From the NCBI GenBank assembly GCA_023853785.1, contig JAJIRX010000779.1, forward strand, positions 1-64,000: a DNA stretch of 64,000 nt. Reading direction: 5' to 3'. Position 1 is the first letter of the stretch, and the number at the start of each line of letters is the position of its first letter. The notes under the pieces were generated by a model, which was not told where the DNA came from, ran no database searches, and worked only from the letters and a program-made list of their open reading frames with translations. This document shows positions 58,979 through 64,000 of this stretch, piece by piece. Made by a program: the position numbers and the translations under genes. The stretch is from Psilocybe azurescens. Its lineage: Eukaryota > Basidiomycota > Agaricomycetes > Agaricales > Agrocybaceae.

Positions 58979-60626
58979 TTAACGCCCATGAATTGTATCA
59001 TCGGACGCATAACCGTCGGAATCTTCGTCCATAGGATCATCGTACGGTTTGTACTCTCGTCCGTCTATTGCAAGATATTCCACGGATTCGCTTGCCTTCC
59101 TGAGAACGTGGTCGAAATTTGAGAAATCGCACTGTATAAACTCGATGGCGGATACAGGACATTCGTCGCGTTGATCCAGATAAGAAAGCAGGCAATCCCA
59201 CGCGCGTTTGAGATGGGAGCCGAATGTCATTTTGTAGAAGATCAAACCATTGAGGAGGGGGAAAGACGTAGTCCGTTCGGATAGCTTGCTCAAACAAGCG
59301 AAGCGACGTCCATGTCCTAAATTTGAGATCCTGAATTACTGTGTGATTCTCAGATTCCAACCATTGGAAGATTATCTTTGTAATTCGAGAGTGATCGGAA
59401 GGTCGTTGTCTATCTCGATGTCGAGCGTATTCGGCCGCTGGTCGCAGATCTGGAACGCTGACATAACCTGGAAGAAAAGGGTCACGAGTTTCTGGGTTGG
59501 CTGTTCCTCCGGGGATTGACTACGTGGCCAGCAGAGAGCCAGACTAATGTCGGGATGATTATAAGTGACATCGTCAAGTGACTCGAAATTATCCTTCGGC
59601 CCTTCAAGTATGTATTCAAAATGTGAGGCGTCCATCTGCAGAAATTGGCGCCCGCCGTCCGTGGGCTCGCACCCCCAGTAAGGCATCACCTCTCTTATAT
59701 ACATGAGGATCTGGTCGAGGTATGGGCCAACGTCTGCCAGATGGCAATCCAATTTTACAGCACAAGAAATCTGGAAGCGTATATTCTTGATGATGCAAGC
59801 ACACGTAGATATCGGCGCAGTTACAGTCAGTATCTTCAACTCGCGAAGGTTCACCAACTTGTTGGACGGAAGCTCTGGTAGGTCAAGAGACATTTCTGCC
59901 GGTGAATCGTCGAATGGGCGGAGAATGTGGAGAATTTCGAGGCACTCCATGCTTTGAAGGGCTTTCAACAGTTCAATCACTGGTAGTGAGCTGCTCTGAC
60001 TGAGTGTCACGTCTCGCACACTCCTGTACGTCTTGGGAATGAAGTTATAGCGAGAGGACACTGGTAGTCTCCGGATAGGTCTCCCTACGTCCACATTATC
60101 CATGAGATTTAAAGGAAGTCTCCCATGTGGTCAAAAAAGCTGGTTCATTGAAGTCGACGGCGACATTTTCCGCGCTGAAAGCAGGAGTGATCGATATCTG
60201 GAGACTTCTGAAGCGTGTCACCTTTGAGACTTCGGTGATGATGCGGGAATAATTCTCTCGTGTAATTCCTGGAGGAATTTCTACATTTTCGAGAGGAAGT
60301 GGAGAGGAACGTTGAAGAACAATTCGAACCCAGTCAGGCGATGATTTCCACGACTCTGATAGCACCGGCCCTAGCCATATCAGAGGAGTCTGAATAGCCA
60401 ACACTCTCCATCGTTGGTTGACCTGCGCACTGTGTCTTGCTGTCTCTGCGCGAAGTTCTAACGAGTCGTTACGGCAGAAAATGTTATCTGCGGATGCCAG
60501 GATAAAGATGAATTGAAGCATCTCGTCATGTAGGCACGAGACTGGCGCCATGTTCTGAATTGACAAAGACTCAGACATCGAATAATCGTCAATACTCTCT
60601 GCAATTGAAGAAAGTGGCGCTTTCAT
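58979..60626 (-). CDS. F-box protein (second)
   Basis: Minus-strand reading from 60626. The N-terminal F-box-like region has LHDEMLQFIFILAS, then AQVNQRWRVLAIQTPLIWLG, the pattern of basidiomycete F-box proteins. The remainder is leucine-rich with repeats (ECLEILHILRPF, LVNLRELKILTV), ending in an acidic tail (DDPMDEDSDGYASDD). The continuous protein is spread over three frames. One-base slips are inferred at the T run 60108-60110, at 59396-59397 and at the G run 59257-59261, each restoring natural sequence (MDNVDVGRPIRR, SRITKIIFQWLE, VFPLLNGLIF). Role: presumed Skp1-binding SCF adaptor with unknown target. Confidence 0.75.
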
Positions 60627-63176
60627 CCTTTACGGGAAAAGGAAGTGGATATATGTGTACGATGAGCCTCAGACTGTAATTGGTATTATGCGTTAGTGTC
60701 CGGACATAATGAGGTAAGTAGGTCCAGTATTCTCACCAATGACGGGATCTGCGTCTTGCGATAACGACGATTTTGTCTTCGTTCGCAACAGGGATAAGGG
60801 TTCGAGAGCAAGGGACGTACAACGGTCGATAAGGTGGAGGGTAAAGCTAGCTGAGAGGAAGTGCCAAAGGGGAGTTTAATAACGAACGGCAACCCTTCTG
60901 GGCGGTGAATAAATTAGGTTTGTCCAAAGAAAGCTTAAGGACTCCTAACACATCATTCCCCATTCGTTTGTCGTATTTCTAAGTATATGACAGGTCCCCA
61001 GTAGCATCACCCGGCACGGAATCGTATCTTCACAGGGACCGTGCTGTCTCTAACTTGGAATTCAGACTCAGTAGATTGCAATAACCGATTTGGAACATAA
61101 AATCCAGCAATGTCTCGCAGAAATCCCCTCTCCGGCCAAGAGGTCCGAGTGAAGCAATGTAAACTCTCCAAAACGAGGCAAACAAGTCAGAAAGACAGAC
61201 GGATGATGAATTCCTCTACGTGAAAACCGAGGATCCGGAACCAGACACTGACTTGCTCTCCATGACTCAATGATGAAATGCCATAAAAAATATCGGGGGA
61301 AGTATGCGAGGAACGCAATGATATACATGCGTTTTTCTTTTAGGAGATTCGAATGCGAGCCGAAACTATGGGATGAGCTCAGTAGGGATAACATCTGAGC
61401 TTATAGGAAAGCTTGGAGCTGGTGCGCACCCTAACACCAAAGCTCAATATGTTTCCTGAACAGGGCATTTCGGTATACACGCCTAGTTCGAATATCAGGG
61501 TACCCGAGCGCGCCGAGTTTGCAAGGGGGCAAAAACATCATCATTTTCGTTGTATCTGATGACTGGCATCCTGGGACATGTAGGCCGGAAAGCGGCACAA
61601 GTGGGCACGGCCATAGGCCAAGCATCTAGTCTCCCAGTCGGTCAACCTTCGGCCAGATGGGATGATATTTGTTGATTGGTGTCTGCAAGCTAAGTACTGA
61701 TGTCGAAAAAGGCCTGGAAAAATCGTGAAGGATTCTCAGATCTTGGCTCCAAGTATCCAACACCGACTTTAGCTATATATGATCTGCCTTTTACACACAT
61801 CTTGGAGTGCACGAGCGCCAGAGGATAATCCAGGGTTTCTTCGAGTGTCGACTGTGTGACGTTACAAAGTTTATCGTATTCACCGGGTGTGGTCATTGGT
61901 TGTAAACAGATTTGGCACCAGACAAATGCAAGACCTGCTCCCCAGAACGATAAGTGTCTTTACAATTAGTACATTGTACACGAGCGACAGACGATTTACA
62001 TGCGAGGCTCACACCTTCCTATTTTGCAATCTTAAAACTATTCCGACCATCACTCTCATATACTATCTAAAATAATACGTTGCTTTATTTTGAGTTGCAG
62101 GGCAGTCGACGTGGAGGCATGGCTGTGTGGTCTGCGAGATCCTTTAATTTCGTTAAGTGAAGTAGAAGAATCACATCTCTGCAAAGGCGATCAGGCTACA
62201 GGATTTGAGAGCGAGTATAGCGCAACTTACCTCAGCAATATGGTGCGCAGGAGTCGAGTGGTGGCAAGGCGTGGGTTCCCTGCCGTAGCATAATCACAGA
62301 TCGATAGGCGCTGGGGAAAGGGAGATGGCCTAGGTTTGACATGGAAGATATTCGGATTTTCATGGAAAAAGATTTTGTGTGTGAAAATCAGCGAAAACGG
62401 CAAGGGTTGAGAATATATTGCTGACTTATAGTGATAGATGTTCCTCCGCCGTCTTCCGCCACCACGGGGTGTTGGCAGGATGTCTCCCACGGTACCACCA
62501 TCGAGGTTCTTTTGCGAGTCCATAGGATGCCACACTACATACTAAAGGTGGAACACACATAAATAGGAGCACATGCATCCCAGTGTATCCAAGAGTCCAA
62601 GCAAACAAGGGTGTTCCATCGGAAAGAAGGCGAAGTTCCATGAGAGGATAAGACACAATTAGCCTAGGCTCAGATGATTAACAGACTTTAAGCTCATTAG
62701 CCAGCGAAAAGGGTGAGTTTATGTTTTAAAAAATGACAATTTGCTTCAGAGTAGGCGGCTGTACTCCAAGGAGACATGCCGGGTAGCAGTACATGGCCAG
62801 GTACCTACCAAAAGTTCAACTGTGTTTCAATGAAACATGTCGTCGACAGCATAAACATGCAAGAAGAAGTTCTGGATATGAATATATCACCCTCCAGGTA
62901 TATCTAACAGATATTATACTTGGCCAGTGAGCGCTGAAGCTGAAGTCCGAGGGAGGACGACGATAAGCGAAAATTGATTACAACTTTGTTGACAGAGTTG
63001 CAGTTGAAGAAGAGCGTGAGAAAAGACGTGGCACGACACGTCGCGAAATGGGCATCCGTTGGGTCACGGCTCGGCATTGTACTATTCACTCTTTACCACC
63101 ACTATCTTCATGACCAGTACATCCCTCATTATACTCTCATAATACCCATATTTCATATCATCGATAACCCAATACA
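60627..63176. other. Long intergenic region, no supported gene
   Basis: 2.5 kb upstream of both the second F-box gene and SPC2. ORFs at 61068-61394, 61431-61625, 61690-61896, 62227-62535 and 62426-62656 (all minus) lack recognisable domains. The last contains a short hydrophobic stretch but no supporting splice structure. Confidence 0.35.
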
Positions 63177-64000
63177 ATGGCTCGTTCAAAAAGGTTTCTG
63201 AACTCGACATCCCCAGCTCAGCCACAAACAACGCCCGAACGCCCAGCCCAAGCGCCAGTCGCACACGATCGCCACCTTCACCAGAATCAGAACGCCCTGT
63301 AGGACCTCTATCTGTTGCTGTATCCTCAACGAACAGAGACGTTGTGAAAGTAAATAACGCAAATGCGACGGAGCTTAAGAATGCTTGTGATGATGCTGTA
63401 AAACGTGTGAGTGACTTGACATACTTTCATGCTTTGACTTTGTCGCATTGTTCTGCGAAATGGTCGAACTTTCCTCGAGAGTTTCTCCTACTGGTCTCTA
63501 AGTTTAAGCCATGCGTACTGAACGATTCCCTCTGCTTCCATTCCAGTATTTGTCGCGGCCAGAACTTTTCAAACAAATACACCTTCACACAGATGTGCGT
63601 CTTGGGCTTGGATGGTTGAGTGTTTTCGTGGCCGCGGGTACGGCTCTGTATGGATATAAGATTGACTTCGAAACGTCGAAACCTGTCGTTTCGATCGGAC
63701 TTGTAATGTGAACCCTTTCCTCTCCTATAAATACCCTGAAGGTCTTATATGTTTTCACATAGATATATCTTCTTGACAGTGGTGCAAACTCTCTACGCCT
63801 ACTTTATTGAAGGCAATACCATCTTTGTAGGAAAAAGAAAATCGTTTTCAAAGCGGGTCAGTTTTTCGTCATCTCACTTTGGTCCAACATTCATGTCATG
63901 ATCATAGATTATAAGTGAACGTATACACCTTACATCATCAACAATACCCGCAACCCAATCGTCAACATCATTATCACCTTCGAACTCACCCTCGTATCAA
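63177..64000 (+). CDS. SPC2: Signal peptidase complex subunit 2 (SPC25), partial at window end
   Basis: Exons 63177-63406, 63547-63707, 63763-63856 and 63908 to the window edge. The N-terminal part is Ser/Pro/Arg-rich (TPSPSASRTRSPP), then NATELKNACDDAVKR, YLSRPELFKQIHLHTDVRLG, and two membrane helices (GLGWLSVFVAAGTALYGYK and VVSIGLVMYIFLTVVQTLYAYF) followed by IEGNTIFVGKRKSFSKR. This is the Spc2/SPCS2 pattern, a non-catalytic subunit of the ER signal peptidase complex that contacts the Sec61 translocon. The start frame (MARSK) needs one more A in the A run 63188-63192 to continue as KVSELDIPSSATNN. The C-terminus lies beyond the window. Confidence 0.88.

Noticed and set aside
62426..62656. 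Small membrane protein on the minus strand
   Set aside because: A short hydrophobic run is present, but there is no supporting promoter, splice sites or family pattern.

Overview
This 64 kb window looks like nuclear DNA of a filamentous basidiomycete, most likely an Agaricomycete (mushroom or wood/litter fungus). The evidence is short (about 50-80 bp) GT-AG introns in nearly every gene, families that are almost confined to that group (DUF6699, DUF6593, DUF6535, large F-box families, two-ectodomain membrane proteins with PPxY tails), and a CYP53-type P450. No bacterial, viral, CRISPR, rRNA or tRNA feature was found.

Layout. 1-6130: most of a Helitron rolling-circle transposon, with a frame-broken Rep-helicase gene, a 189-bp coding tandem repeat and a set of GC-rich hairpins in its 3' part. 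6346-7982 (-): multi-exon secreted, probably GPI-anchored cysteine-rich glycoprotein. 9432-11345 (+): CYP53-like benzoate 4-hydroxylase. 11904-12720 (+): single-pass membrane protein. 13080-13608 (-) and 35001-35528 (+): two copies of a DUF6699 gene inside an inverted segmental duplication that includes the promoter. 14.1-17.8 kb: gene-poor. 17836-23271: Atg43/DUF1770-like protein, GPI12 (PIG-L) and a large proline-rich RRM-like protein. 25571-26276: UBC4/5-type E2. 28063-28796: DUF6593. 30721-32333: GH16 glucanase. 32850-33700: dead kinase-like gene. 36160-37802: F-box protein. 38658-40680: dead GMC oxidoreductase. 40761-41140: IFI6/IFI27-like small membrane protein. 41636-45104: Nup96/Nup145C nucleoporin. 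48358-49707: GH53 galactanase. 50229-51981 and 53053-55357: tandem two-domain membrane proteins. 56833-58544: DUF6535 protein. 58819-58882: MITE-like palindrome. 58979-60626: second F-box protein. 63177-64000: signal peptidase subunit SPC2, cut by the window edge.

How the genes fit together. There is no obvious single cluster. Housekeeping genes (E2, GPI12, Nup96, SPC2, possibly Atg43) are interspersed with saprotroph functions (GH16, GH53, CYP53, a dead GMC oxidoreductase) and with fast-evolving lineage-specific families.

A recurrent feature matters for anyone using this sequence. At about twenty places the homologous reading frame jumps by one base, usually in or next to a short homopolymer, including inside genes expected to be essential. 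I read these mainly as sequence-consensus errors rather than pseudogenes. They mean that many apparent ORF ends here are not real protein ends. Exon positions given below were inferred by eye from GT-AG sites and family knowledge.
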